From the NCBI GenBank assembly GCA_035540675.1, contig DATLGB010000162.1:1-29314 (forward strand): a DNA stretch of 29,314 bases, given 5' to 3'. The translations under genes were made by a program, and so were the position numbers. Origin of the DNA: DATLGB01 sp035540675. GTDB taxonomy: Bacteria; Actinomycetota; Thermoleophilia; Solirubrobacterales; Solirubrobacteraceae. Positions 16,980 to 26,906 of the stretch are shown one piece after another (within the stretch, counting starts at the first letter, position 1; every line of letters starts with the position of its first letter). Below the pieces are notes generated by a model. It saw only the letters and a list, made by a program, of their open reading frames with translations, made no database searches and was not told where the DNA came from.

Positions 16980-18401
16980 GTGTTCGGCCGAGGAGACGAC
17001 CCTGGGCGTGACCGCACGCCCGAGGAGCGGGCGGCCGCGGCCGCCGAGCGCGCGCGCCGGCGCGCGGGGCTGCCGCCCGAGCCGGCGCCGCCCGAGCCCG
17101 AGCCGGAGCCTGAGCCGATGCCGGAGCCGGAGCCGGAGCCGGAGCCTGAGCCGATGCCGGAGCCCGCGCCGGAGCCGGAGCCGATGCCGGAGCCCGCGCC
17201 GCTGCCTCCGCGCGCCAGCCCGCGGCGCGGCCCGGCGCCGCCGCCGCGTCCGGCGCCCACCCGCCGGCCGGCCCCGCCGCGCCCGCGCCGCCGGGGCCGC
17301 CCCCAGGCGCCGCGCCGGCCGCTCCCGCCCGCGGCCCGGGCGCCCAGCCGCAGCGGGCGCCGGGTGCTCGCCCTCGGCGTGCTCGTGCTGGTGCTGGCGG
17401 GCGCGTTCGTGCTGTGGTCGACCTTCCAGCCCGGTCATGGCGAGGGGACGGGCGCGGTCGCGGTGACGGTGCCGCCCGGCGGCGACGTCGGGTCGGTCGG
17501 CGATCTGCTGGCGCAGCGCGGCGTCATCGACAGCCCCACCTTCTTCGCGATCAACGCGACGATCACCGGCCGCCGCGACGAGCTCAAGCCGGGCGACTAC
17601 ACGCTGCAGCGCGACATGTCCTACGGCGCGGCGCTCGACGCGCTGGTCACGGGGCCGAAGGCGAAGGTCGTCAAGACGTTCAAGGTCACGATCCCCGAGG
17701 GGCTGTCGATCGGCGAGGTGGCGCCGCGCATCCGCGAGAGCCAGGTCGACGGCAACTACGCGGCGGCGGCCCGCTCCCGCGCCGTCCTGCGGCGGATCCG
17801 CAAGCTCGGCGCGCCGCGCGGTACGCGGACGGCCGAGGGCTTCCTGTTCCCGGCCACCTACGACCTCGTGACCGGCTCGGACGCGCGCGACCTCGTGTCC
17901 AAGCAGCTCGACGCGTTCGCCGACAACTTCGCGCAGGTCGACATGCGCACCGCGAAGCGCCGCAACCTCACGCGCTACGACGTCCTCATCATCGCCTCGA
18001 TGGTCGAGCGCGAGGCCCAGCTCGACCGCGAGCGGCCGCTGGTCGCCGCCGTCATCCACAACCGGCTGCGCGACGGCATGACGCTCGGCATCGACGCCAC
18101 CATCCGCTACGCCGAGAACAACTGGACGCGCCCCCTGCGCGTGTCCGAGCTCGAGCGCCCCGGCCCGTACAACACCCGCCTCAACCGCGGGCTGCCGCCG
18201 ACGCCGATCGGCAACCCGGGGCTCGCGAGCCTCAAGGCGGCCGCCAACCCGGCGCGCCGCGACTACCTGTTCTACGTCGTCAAGCCGGGCACGTGCGGCG
18301 AGCACGCCTTCTCGAGCACCGACGCGGAGTTCCAGCGCGACCTGGCGCGCTACAACGCCGAGCGCGAGGCCGCGGGGGGCAAGTCGCCGACCAAGTGCTG
18401 A
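16980..18401 (+). CDS. mltG: Endolytic murein transglycosylase MltG with PE-rich spacer
   Basis: The 473-residue protein is anchored in the inner membrane and cuts nascent glycan strands to set peptidoglycan chain length. Residues 1-128 are cytosolic and unusual: an Arg/Ala-rich start, a Pro-Glu repeat (about 33-75) and an Arg/Pro-rich stretch (about 76-128). A single helix at about 129-147 leads to the extracellular YceG domain, with a LysM-like part (PPGGDVGSVGDLLAQRGVI) and the catalytic part. ASMVERE (339-345) contains the catalytic Glu, E343. GIDATIRYA, PYNTRLNRGLPPTPIGNPG and DYLFYVVKPGTCGEHAFS are conserved family blocks. Its GTG start has no ribosome binding site but has a well-placed -10. 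The stop overlaps the aroE start by 7 bases. The mltG-aroE order is common in actinobacteria. Confidence 0.93.
   Translation: MFGRGDDPGRDRTPEERAAAAAERARRRAGLPPEPAPPEPEPEPEPMPEPEPEPEPEPMPEPAPEPEPMPEPAPLPPRASPRRGPAPPPRPAPTRRPAPPRPRRRGRPQAPRRPLPPAARAPSRSGRRVLALGVLVLVLAGAFVLWSTFQPGHGEGTGAVAVTVPPGGDVGSVGDLLAQRGVIDSPTFFAINATITGRRDELKPGDYTLQRDMSYGAALDALVTGPKAKVVKTFKVTIPEGLSIGEVAPRIRESQVDGNYAAAARSRAVLRRIRKLGAPRGTRTAEGFLFPATYDLVTGSDARDLVSKQLDAFADNFAQVDMRTAKRRNLTRYDVLIIASMVEREAQLDRERPLVAAVIHNRLRDGMTLGIDATIRYAENNWTRPLRVSELERPGPYNTRLNRGLPPTPIGNPGLASLKAAANPARRDYLFYVVKPGTCGEHAFSSTDAEFQRDLARYNAEREAAGGKSPTKC
17076..17204 (+). repeat. Pro-Glu tandem repeat inside mltG
   Basis: Codons CCG/GAG alternate imperfectly for about 43 residues, built from copies of PEPEPEPMPEP and PEPAPEPEPMP. 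The DNA shows the unit GAGCCTGAGCCGATGCCG repeated. It encodes a stiff, acidic, extended spacer in the cytosolic tail of MltG. Such tracts can change length by slippage. Confidence 0.8.
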
Positions 18402-19209
18402 CCGGCGCGACCCGCCTGGGCGTCTGCGGCTGGCCCGTCGCGCACTCCCGCTCGCCGGCGATGCACAACGCGGCGCTGGCGGCGCTCGGCCTGCGCGACT
18501 GGCGCTACCAGCACCTGCCGCTGCCACCCGAGCTGTTCGCGGACACCGTGCGCGAGTTGCCGCGCGCCGGGTTCCGGGGCGTCAACGTGACGATCCCGCA
18601 CAAGGAGGCGGCGCTCGCGGTCGCCGACGTCGCGACGCCGACCGCGCGCGCCGTCGGCGCGGCGAACACCCTGACCTTCGAGGACGGCCGCATCGAGGCC
18701 GACAACACCGACGTGACGGGGCTGCTCGACGCCCTGCCGGCGGACCACCGGCCGCGCGGCCGCACCGCGCTCGTGCTGGGCGCGGGGGGCGCCGCGCGCG
18801 CCGCCGTGCACGCGCTGGTGCAGGCGGGCGCCGTCGACGTGATGGTCTACAACCGGACGCCCGAGCGGGCCGTCCGCCTGGTGGCCGACCTCGGCGGCCG
18901 GGCGGTGGAGCGTCCGCAGCCGGCACAGATCGTGGTGCAGTGCACGTCAGCCGAACTGCAATCGGGTGGGGACCCGTTCAAGAGCCTCCCGCTGTACGCC
19001 GATACGTTCCGGGCCGGAACCTGTGCTGTCGACATGGTCTACCGAGCCGGAGGCACCAGCTTTCTCGCGGCGGCGCGCAGCCGCGGGGCGGACGTGGTCG
19101 ACGGCCTGGCGATCCTCGTGGCACAGGGCGCTGCCTCGCTGGAGCGCTGGACCGGCCGACCCGCACCGCATGACGTCATGCGGCGGGCCGTGACAGACGA
19201 GACCACCGG

Positions 19210-19213
<4 letters not shown>
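18395..19213 (+). CDS. aroE: Shikimate dehydrogenase
   Basis: This cytosolic enzyme of 272 residues reduces 3-dehydroshikimate to shikimate with NADPH, for aromatic amino acid synthesis. The substrate site is GWPVAHSRSPAMHN (S18, S20). The catalytic pair is K70 in NVTIPHK and D106 in DNTDVTG. The nucleotide fold has GAGGAARAA (129-137) and NRTPER, whose Arg favours NADP. The C-terminal DGLAILVAQGAASLERWTG block is typical. The start is a GTG inside the last codons of mltG (7-base overlap). The end overlaps pilB by 4 bases (ATGA), so a biosynthetic enzyme is translationally coupled to a pilus motor gene. Confidence 0.94.
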
Positions 19214-21006
<1,793 letters not shown>

Positions 21007-21058
21007 GCGTCCACTTCCGCTACAGGATCCCCTGGCCGCTGCCGATACGAGCCAAGGC

Positions 21059-22171
21059 ATGCAATACGACTTCGCGGACATCCTCGTCACCGTCATCGAG
21101 CGCGGCGCCTCGGACCTCCACCTCACCCCGGGGGTCCCGCCGATGCTCCGCGTCCGGGGCAGCCTCACGCCGATCGACGGCCTCCCCCGGCTGACGCCGA
21201 CCGACACCCGGGAGATCGTCTACTCGATCCTCAACAACTCGCAGCGGCAGCGCCTGGAGACCGAGCAGCAGCTCGACTTCTCCTACTCGGTGCCGAGCAA
21301 GGGGCGGTTCCGCGTCAACGCCTACCACCAGCGCAACGCGGTCACCGCCGCCTTCCGCCTGATCCCGTCGAAGACGGTCCCGATCGAGGAGCTCGGCCTG
21401 CCGCCGGTCATCCGCGACTTCGCCAAGAAGCCGCGCGGCCTCGTCCTCGTCACCGGCCCCACCGGCTCGGGCAAGTCGACCACGCTCGCCTCGATCATCA
21501 ACGAGATCAACGAGACGCGGGCGGAGCACATCCTCACGATCGAGGACCCGATCGAGTTCGTGCACACGCACAAGAGGTGCATCGTCAACCAGCGCGAGCT
21601 GGGTACCGACGCGCAGAGCTTCGCGCTCGCGCTGAAGGCCGCGCTGCGCCAGGACCCCGACGTCATCCTCGTCGGCGAGATGCGCGACATGGAGACCATC
21701 GGGACCGCCCTCACCGCGGCCGAGACCGGTCACCTCGTGTTCGCGACGCTCCACACCCAGGACGCGCCGCAGACGATCGACCGGATCATCGACGTCTTCC
21801 CCTCCAACCAGCAGGGCCAGGTCCGCATGCAGCTCGCGGTCGGCCTGCAGGGCATCGTCACCCAGACGCTGCTGCCCACGGCCGACGGCCAGGGCCGCTG
21901 CGTCGCCGCGGAGGTCCTGGTCCCGACGCCGGGCGTCCGGAACCTGATCCGCGAGGGCAAGACGCACCAGGTCTACTCCCTCATCCAGACGGGCGCGGCG
22001 CACGGCATGCAGACCATGGACGCGGCGCTGAGCACCCTCGTGCGCCAGCACAAGATCACGATGAAGACGGCCGAGTCGCGGTCGTCGAACCCGGAGGAGC
22101 TGCGCCGGCTGATCGACTCCGGCGGCCCCGCGGTGACGGGTTCGGAGTTCCAGGCGACGGTGGCGGCGTAG
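21059..22171 (+). CDS. pilT: Type IV pilus retraction ATPase PilT
   Basis: This 370-residue hexameric ATPase powers pilus retraction and twitching. The N-domain starts MQYDFADILVTVIERGASDLHLTPGVPP. The core has Walker A GPTGSGKST with K139, Asp box ILTIEDPIEFVH, Walker B VILVGEMRDMETI and His box TGHLVFATLHTQDAPQTIDRIIDVFP. The PilT signature AIRNLIRE region appears here as GVRNLIREGKTHQ, where AI is replaced by GV. The C-terminus is close to the usual 340-370 residues. It follows pilB after 52 bp. TACGAG (21046-21051), 7 bases before the ATG, may be a weak promoter element, and AAGG lies 2 bases before the start. pilC begins 3 bp after its stop. Confidence 0.95.
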   Translation: MQYDFADILVTVIERGASDLHLTPGVPPMLRVRGSLTPIDGLPRLTPTDTREIVYSILNNSQRQRLETEQQLDFSYSVPSKGRFRVNAYHQRNAVTAAFRLIPSKTVPIEELGLPPVIRDFAKKPRGLVLVTGPTGSGKSTTLASIINEINETRAEHILTIEDPIEFVHTHKRCIVNQRELGTDAQSFALALKAALRQDPDVILVGEMRDMETIGTALTAAETGHLVFATLHTQDAPQTIDRIIDVFPSNQQGQVRMQLAVGLQGIVTQTLLPTADGQGRCVAAEVLVPTPGVRNLIREGKTHQVYSLIQTGAAHGMQTMDAALSTLVRQHKITMKTAESRSSNPEELRRLIDSGGPAVTGSEFQATVAA

Positions 22172-22174
22172 GTC

Positions 22175-23392
22175 ATGGCCTCCTCCGGCGTCTACACCTT
22201 CAAGGCCGTCGACCCGACCGGGATCCCGCAGAAGGGCGAGATCACCGGCGCGTCCAAGGCCGCGGTCACCGACGAGCTGCGCTCCCGCGGCCTCACCATC
22301 CAGGACGTCACGGAGAAGCCGACCGGCCTGAAGATGGAGATCGCGCTGCCGAAGCGCGTCAAGGCCGCCGACCTGACGGTCATGACGCGGCAGCTCTCCA
22401 CGATGGTGTCGTCCGGCATGACCCTGCTGCGCGCGTTCTACGTGCTCGAGGAGCAGGTCGAGAACCCCAAGCTCAAGGAGACCCTCGGCAAGGTCCGCGA
22501 GGACATCGAGGCCGGCCTGCTGCTCTCCGACGCGCTGGCCCGGCACCCCAAGGTCTTCAACCCGCTCTACGTCGCGATGGTCGCGGCCGGCGAGGCGGGC
22601 GGCGTCCTCGAGGAGGCGCTCGAGCGCGTCGCCGTCCAGCTCGAGGCCGACGACTCGCTGCGCCGCCAGGTCAAGGCCGCGATGATGTACCCGGCGGTCG
22701 TCCTCTCCTTCGCGGTCTGCGTCCTGATCGCCCTGATCACCTTCATCGTCCCCGTGTTCGTCGACGTCTTCAAGGACTTCGGCGGCGACCTCCCGGCGAT
22801 CACCAAGTTCACGGTCGCGCTGTCGAACGCCTTCACGAACCAGTGGTACCTGATCCTCGGCGGCACGATCGGCGCCGCCGTCGCGTTCGCCAAGTGGCGC
22901 AAGTCGGCGTGGGGCCGGCCGCAGTGGGACGCCTTCCGCCTGAAGATCCCGATGAAGATCGGCCAGACGGTGCAGAAGATCGCGCTCGCGCGCTGGTCGC
23001 GGACCTTCTCGGCCCTCTACTCGGCCGGCGTGCCGATCCTGCAGGCCATCGAGGTCACGGGCCGCACGGCCGGCAACGCCGTCCTCGAGAAGGCGATGGA
23101 GGAGGTCGTCGAGTCCGTCAAGGCCGGCGGCCAGATCGCCACGCCGCTCAAGAACGCGCCGATCTTCCCGCCCATGGTCGCCCAGATGATCGCGGTCGGC
23201 GAGGAGACCGGCGGCCTGGACACCATGCTCAACAAGGTCGCCGACTTCTACGAGGACGAGGTCGCCGCGGCGATCAAGGCGATGACGTCGATCCTCGAGC
23301 CCGTGATGATCATCTTCGTCGGCGCCATCGTCGGCTTCGTCGTGATCGCGATGTACATGCCGATGTTCAAGGTCTACGACAACATCCGGTAG
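22175..23392 (+). CDS. pilC: Type IV pilus inner-membrane platform protein PilC (GspF family)
   Basis: This 405-residue polytopic protein couples the PilB/PilT motors to pilin insertion. It starts YTFKAVDPTGIPQKGEITGAS, the usual PilC/GspF opening. Two GspF cytosolic domains follow, about 70-195 (TRQLSTMVSSGMTLLRAF ... AGEAGGVLEEALERVA) and about 270-390 (ARWSRTFSALYSAGVPILQA ... VGEETGGLDTMLNKVADFYE). Membrane segments lie near 170-195, 220-245 and the C-terminus (about 375-397). The length is typical. It is the last gene of the run and is closed by a hairpin. No pilin, prepilin peptidase or PilMNO gene follows, so the rest of the machine must be encoded elsewhere. Confidence 0.95.
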   Translation: MASSGVYTFKAVDPTGIPQKGEITGASKAAVTDELRSRGLTIQDVTEKPTGLKMEIALPKRVKAADLTVMTRQLSTMVSSGMTLLRAFYVLEEQVENPKLKETLGKVREDIEAGLLLSDALARHPKVFNPLYVAMVAAGEAGGVLEEALERVAVQLEADDSLRRQVKAAMMYPAVVLSFAVCVLIALITFIVPVFVDVFKDFGGDLPAITKFTVALSNAFTNQWYLILGGTIGAAVAFAKWRKSAWGRPQWDAFRLKIPMKIGQTVQKIALARWSRTFSALYSAGVPILQAIEVTGRTAGNAVLEKAMEEVVESVKAGGQIATPLKNAPIFPPMVAQMIAVGEETGGLDTMLNKVADFYEDEVAAAIKAMTSILEPVMIIFVGAIVGFVVIAMYMPMFKVYDNIR

Positions 23393-23424
23393 CGCGCCGC
23401 AGGCCTCGAACCAGCAGCGAACGC

Positions 23425-23448
23425 GAAGCGCCCCGCCCGGGGCGCTTC
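23425..23448. terminator. Hairpin terminator between convergent pilC and the sensor-regulator gene
   Basis: GAAGCGCCCC, loop GCCC, GGGGCGCTTC is a perfect 10-bp stem between convergent genes. The arms begin with GAA and end with TTC, and it reads CCGCGTT downstream on the plus strand. It probably serves both strands. Confidence 0.75.
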
Positions 23449-23466
23449 CGCGTTGAGGTCCGCCGC

Positions 23467-26400
23467 TCACGGCGCGGGTGCGACGAGGTCCGTCGCGCCG
23501 CGCGTCACCCGCTCGATCACGCCGCCCTCGGCGCTCTGGATGCGCGTCGATCCCCGCCCGCCGGCCACGCGCAGGATCGTGACGGGGCTCTCCGTGGTGT
23601 CGCCGCGCTCGTCGAAGCCGAAGTCGCCCAGCAGCCCGCCCGAGATCCGGGTGTCGAACAGGGCGTCGAGGACGCCGCCGCGCGTGCCGTCGGAGCGGGC
23701 GAGGGCGTCGAGGACCACCTCGGTCGCCTGCGCGGCGTAGACGGCCGACGGCTCGATCGTCGCGCCGGGCTGCGTGGCGGCGAAGCGCTCGACGAACTCG
23801 CGCCCCTCGGGCGGCAGCGCCTCGGTGACCACTCCGGCCAGGCTGACGAGCATGCCGCGCGCCGCCGGCCCCGCGCCGCGAACCAGCAGCGACAGCGGCG
23901 TGAGCCCGTCGGGGCCCATCAGCACCGTGTCGCGCGGCAGCTCGGCCCGCAGGTCGCGCACCAGCTGCGCCGCGTTGGTGTCGAGCAGCCCGCCGACGAA
24001 CACTGCCCGCGCGCCCGACGCCGCCACGCGGCGGGCCAGCCGCCGGTAGGAGGAGGCCTGCGGGTTCCAGCTCGCGCGGCCGGCGACGCGCAGCCCGAGG
24101 CGTCGCGCCGCCGTCGCGAAGCCCGTGGCCATGAGCCGGCCATAGCCGGGGTCGCCGTCGTCGAGGACGTAGACGACGCCGCGGTGCAGGTCGCGCGCCA
24201 TCTGCGCGAGCGCCGCGCCCTGGAGGTCGTCCGTCGGGTAGACGCGCAGGAAGTTGCGACGCCCGGTGGGATAGAGCTCGGCGAGCAGCGTGGGGGGGAC
24301 GCCCGGACCCTGGCGGGTGAGGCCCACGAACGACGTGAGCGGGCCGACCATCGCCAGCGGCCCGCCCGGGGCGCGATTGAGCTCCGGGACGGCGGCGACC
24401 GCGCATGGCGAGTTCAGCGGGCCGATGACCGCGACGACGTCCGGGTTGCGGCCGTACGCGCGCGCGTTGGCCGCGCACTTGGCCTCGTCGAAGAGCCCGG
24501 TCCGCGCGACGGAGTCGTCGCAGGACTGAAAGCCGATCCGGAAGCGGCCGGCCCGGAACCCGTGCTCGCGCAGGACGAAGGTGATCGCCTGCGCCATCTG
24601 GGTGGCGGTGATCCGGATGCCGCCCTGCAGCGGCAGGTCGGAGACGATGAGGACGTCGGCCTTGCCGTGCCCCGCCATCAGCGGCCCGCAGGTCTCGCGC
24701 GGCAGCACGCGCAGCCCGGCGGCGCTGGTGCTCACCGGCGCGCTCTCGCGGCCGACGGCGGCGTACACCGTCCCGGCGTCGACGGTCACGGCGCGCGGGA
24801 TGCCGCCGACGGACACGCGGGCGCTGACGCGCATCGACCGGGCGTCGACGCGCGTCAGCGTCCCCGCCAGCGGGTTGGCGATCCAGACCGCGCCGCCATC
24901 GCTCGCCAGGTCGGCCGCGCCCGAGCCGACCTCGACGGCGGCCACCTCGCCGTCGGCCCCGACTCGCCACAGGGAGGCGTCCACCGAGGACGTCACGAAC
25001 GCGGCCGAGTCGCCGGCGGCGATGGCCGTCGGGGCGGCCGTGGGGAGGCGGATGCGCCGCGCGACGCGCGCCGTCCGCGGGTCGAGGCGCAGGACACCGC
25101 CGTCCGGGCGCAGCGCCCACACGCCTGACCCGCCGGCGGCGACGGCGATCGCCCCGAGCCGCGGCCGGCTGGCGGTGACCTCCGACGTCGCGGCGTCGAT
25201 GCGCACGACGCCGCCGGACGGCGTCACCGCCCAGACGGCGTCGCTCGTCGCGGCGAGGCGGTTCTCGACGGCGTTCGACACGGCTCCGCCGCCGGTCGGC
25301 AGCCGGATGGTGGCGCGCGGCGTCCGCGCATGGGAGTCGAACCGCACCACCTGCGTGGGAACCGGTCCGACGTACTGCGCGGAGGCGAGCGGGCGCCCGT
25401 TGCCCACCCAGACGGCGCCGCCGGCGACCGAGACGTCGGCCGGCGTGCCGCCGGTCGCCAGCGCCTCGACCTCGCCCGACTCCGGGTCGACGGCCAGCAG
25501 CGTGCGGGCGTCGGCGTCGACGATCCAGACGCGCCCGCCCGCGACGCCGGCGACCGCCGCCGGCGTCCGGCCGGCCGGTACGCGCCAGCGGACCGCGCCC
25601 GTGGCGGCATCGAGCGCAACGATCCGGCCCGGCGCCGCGCGGTTCGCGCTCGCGGGGCCGCGCTCCTCGCCCGCGCCGGCCAGCAGGATCGCCGCTGCCG
25701 CGGCGGCGGCAGCTCCCATGACCAGCGCCGGCGCGGTCCTCGCGGCCGTCCGGCGGCGGCGAGGCCCGGCTCGCGGCGGGTCCGGGGAGCGTTCCGCCTC
25801 GAGTGCCGGGTCGTGCTCGAGGATCGACTGGTGCAGCCGGCGCAGCGCCGGCCCCGGCTCCAGACCGAGCTCCTCCGCGAGCTCCCGGCGCCCTTCCGCG
25901 AAGACCTCGAGCGCCTCGCCCTGGCGCCCGGCGCGGTACAGGGCGAGCATGAGCTGCCCGCGGAGGCGCTCGCGCAGCGGGTGCCGCCGCACCAGGGCGC
26001 GCAGCTCCCCGATCAGCTCGCCGTGGCGCCCGAGCTCGAGGTCGGCCTCCACGCGCAGCTCGAGCGCCTCGATCCACGCCTCGTCGAGCCGCCGCACCGC
26101 CTCGGCGGCGAACGCCTCGAGCTCGAGGTCGCCGAGCGGCCGGCCCCGCCAGAGGCCCAGCGCCTCGCGGAGCGTCGCCGCGGCCGCCTGCGCCTCGCCG
26201 GCGGCCAGCCGCCGGCGGCCCGCCTCGACCAGGGTGGCGAAGCGGTCGAGGTCGCGCTCGCCCGCCGACGGCTCCACGACGTAGCCGGGCGCCCGCGTGC
26301 GCACCACCTCGTGAGGCTCGAGCGCCCGCCGCAGTCGCGACACGTGCTGCTGCAGGGCGGTCGCGGCGTCCTCGGGCGGGGCGTCGCCCCACAGGGCGTC

Positions 26401-26550
26401 CACCAGCGTGTCCGCGGAGACGACCTCGCCGGCGCGCAGCAGGAGGATCGCCAGGACGCTGCGCTGCTTGACGCCGCCCAACCGGAGCGGCGTGCCGCCG
26501 TCGAGGACCTCCAGCGGGCCGAGCAGCCGGAATTCGAGCTTCGCCGCCAA
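23467..26550 (-). CDS. SARP/BTAD regulator - TM - beta-propeller - periplasmic-binding-protein fusion
   Basis: This 1027-residue protein looks like a one-piece transmembrane regulator. Residues 1-95 are an OmpR/SARP winged helix (FRLLGPLEVLDGGTPLRLGG, KQRSVLAILLLRAGEVVS, VSRLRRAL). About 98-245 is the bacterial transcriptional activation domain (LWRGRPLGDLE ... LGLEPGPALRRLHQSIL). An Arg-rich stretch precedes one membrane helix at about 273-292. Outside the cell, about 305-605 form repeated beta-propeller blades (GGRVWIVDADARTLLAVDPESGEV, repeated AVW and VDA patterns). About 625-1000 is a Leu/Ile/Val-binding-type receptor (ADVLIVSDLPLQGG, VVAVIGPLNSPCAVAAVPELN) with four cysteines, C621, C677, C692 and C716. 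The start is TTG with TACGGT 6 bases upstream. It diverges from a small secreted-protein operon. The ligand is unknown. Confidence 0.88.
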   Translation of the reverse strand: MAAKLEFRLLGPLEVLDGGTPLRLGGVKQRSVLAILLLRAGEVVSADTLVDALWGDAPPEDAATALQQHVSRLRRALEPHEVVRTRAPGYVVEPSAGERDLDRFATLVEAGRRRLAAGEAQAAAATLREALGLWRGRPLGDLELEAFAAEAVRRLDEAWIEALELRVEADLELGRHGELIGELRALVRRHPLRERLRGQLMLALYRAGRQGEALEVFAEGRRELAEELGLEPGPALRRLHQSILEHDPALEAERSPDPPRAGPRRRRTAARTAPALVMGAAAAAAAAILLAGAGEERGPASANRAAPGRIVALDAATGAVRWRVPAGRTPAAVAGVAGGRVWIVDADARTLLAVDPESGEVEALATGGTPADVSVAGGAVWVGNGRPLASAQYVGPVPTQVVRFDSHARTPRATIRLPTGGGAVSNAVENRLAATSDAVWAVTPSGGVVRIDAATSEVTASRPRLGAIAVAAGGSGVWALRPDGGVLRLDPRTARVARRIRLPTAAPTAIAAGDSAAFVTSSVDASLWRVGADGEVAAVEVGSGAADLASDGGAVWIANPLAGTLTRVDARSMRVSARVSVGGIPRAVTVDAGTVYAAVGRESAPVSTSAAGLRVLPRETCGPLMAGHGKADVLIVSDLPLQGGIRITATQMAQAITFVLREHGFRAGRFRIGFQSCDDSVARTGLFDEAKCAANARAYGRNPDVVAVIGPLNSPCAVAAVPELNRAPGGPLAMVGPLTSFVGLTRQGPGVPPTLLAELYPTGRRNFLRVYPTDDLQGAALAQMARDLHRGVVYVLDDGDPGYGRLMATGFATAARRLGLRVAGRASWNPQASSYRRLARRVAASGARAVFVGGLLDTNAAQLVRDLRAELPRDTVLMGPDGLTPLSLLVRGAGPAARGMLVSLAGVVTEALPPEGREFVERFAATQPGATIEPSAVYAAQATEVVLDALARSDGTRGGVLDALFDTRISGGLLGDFGFDERGDTTESPVTILRVAGGRGSTRIQSAEGGVIERVTRGATDLVAPAP

Positions 26551-26556
26551 GCCGCG

Positions 26557-26562
26557 ACCGTA
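26557..26562 (-). promoter_or_regulatory. -10 element for the sensor-regulator gene
   Basis: On the minus strand TACGGT precedes the TTG start by 6 bases, consistent with a leaderless or near-leaderless mRNA. About 17 bp further upstream is CTGTCA (26585-26580), a 4-of-6 match to TTGACA, which falls inside the inverted repeat at 26579-26596. Confidence 0.45.
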
Positions 26563-26578
26563 CCAGCGATCCCGCGGT

Positions 26579-26596
26579 CTGACAGCGCTTTGTCAG
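26579..26596. promoter_or_regulatory. Inverted repeat between divergent genes, candidate operator
   Basis: CTGACA-GCGCTT-TGTCAG has perfect 6-bp arms around a 6-bp spacer. It lies between the TTG of the sensor-regulator (28 bp away) and the ATG at 26631 (34 bp away), overlapping the likely -35 of the former. It could be the binding site for the regulator's own winged-helix domain or for another protein. SARP proteins classically prefer direct repeats, so self-binding is not assured. Confidence 0.45.
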
Positions 26597-26617
26597 GCCC
26601 GCGGAAGCCCGGCCGAG

Positions 26618-26623
26618 CACGGT
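26618..26623 (+). promoter_or_regulatory. -10-like hexamer before the 91-residue gene
   Basis: CACGGT is 7 bases before the ATG at 26631 and resembles the TACGGT of the divergent gene. No convincing -35 at 16-18 bp was found. The nearest match, TTGTCA at 26590-26595, is 22 bp away. Confidence 0.35.
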
Positions 26624-26630
26624 TGGCGGC

Positions 26631-26906
26631 ATGCCGTCCCCGATCCGCACGCAGCACGCCCACGGCCGCCTGGTGGCGGTCGCGCCCGGCCTCGTCGACG
26701 TGGTGCTGGCCGGGCCCGCGGAGCCGCTGCTCCTCCAGCTCGCGTTCGCGACGGAGCACCGGTTCCGCGTCGAGGTGCGGGCGGACGGGCACCTGCCCGG
26801 CGCCCGCGGCCGGATCGAGGCGGACTTCGTCGTTTCACCCGACGGCGCGATCGCCGAATACGGCGTCGCGCTCTACATCCACTCCGAAGGAGGAGACCCA
26901 TCATGA
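26631..26906 (+). CDS. Small hypothetical protein, 91 residues
   Basis: I do not recognise this protein. It is 91 residues long, without cysteine, signal peptide or membrane helix, and has an alternating hydrophobic pattern (GRLVAVAPGLVDVVLAG, HRFRVEVRADG, EYGVALYIHSE) that suggests a small beta-rich fold. Codon use is like its neighbours, with G or C at third positions, which supports real coding. Its TGA overlaps the ATG of the following secreted-protein gene by 4 bases, and the strong Shine-Dalgarno sequence of that gene lies in its last codons. It diverges from the sensor-regulator gene and is a natural candidate target of it. Confidence 0.6.
   Translation: MPSPIRTQHAHGRLVAVAPGLVDVVLAGPAEPLLLQLAFATEHRFRVEVRADGHLPGARGRIEADFVVSPDGAIAEYGVALYIHSEGGDPS
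26887..26893 (+). promoter_or_regulatory. Strong Shine-Dalgarno site for the secreted-protein gene
   Basis: AAGGAGG, 9 bases before the ATG at 26903, is the best ribosome binding site in the window and fixes that start. Most other genes here have weak or no such site, so this product may be made in larger amounts. Confidence 0.7.

Noticed and set aside
17076..17204. Possible CRISPR or other DNA repeat array
   Set aside because: The repeat is an in-frame codon repeat encoding alternating Pro and Glu within mltG, without spacers.
13452..18527. A very long open frame on the minus strand opposite the PAS-coil and mltG genes
   Set aside because: Its translation is low-complexity Arg/Ala/Gly/Leu text without any family motif. 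It is a by-product of high GC and strongly biased codons on the plus strand, where clear PAS, coiled-coil and MltG signatures are read.
21020..26650. A very long open minus-strand frame spanning pilT, pilC and the sensor-regulator gene
   Set aside because: It runs across convergent real genes and a terminator, shows no domain pattern, and uses a different frame from the SARP-propeller-receptor protein.
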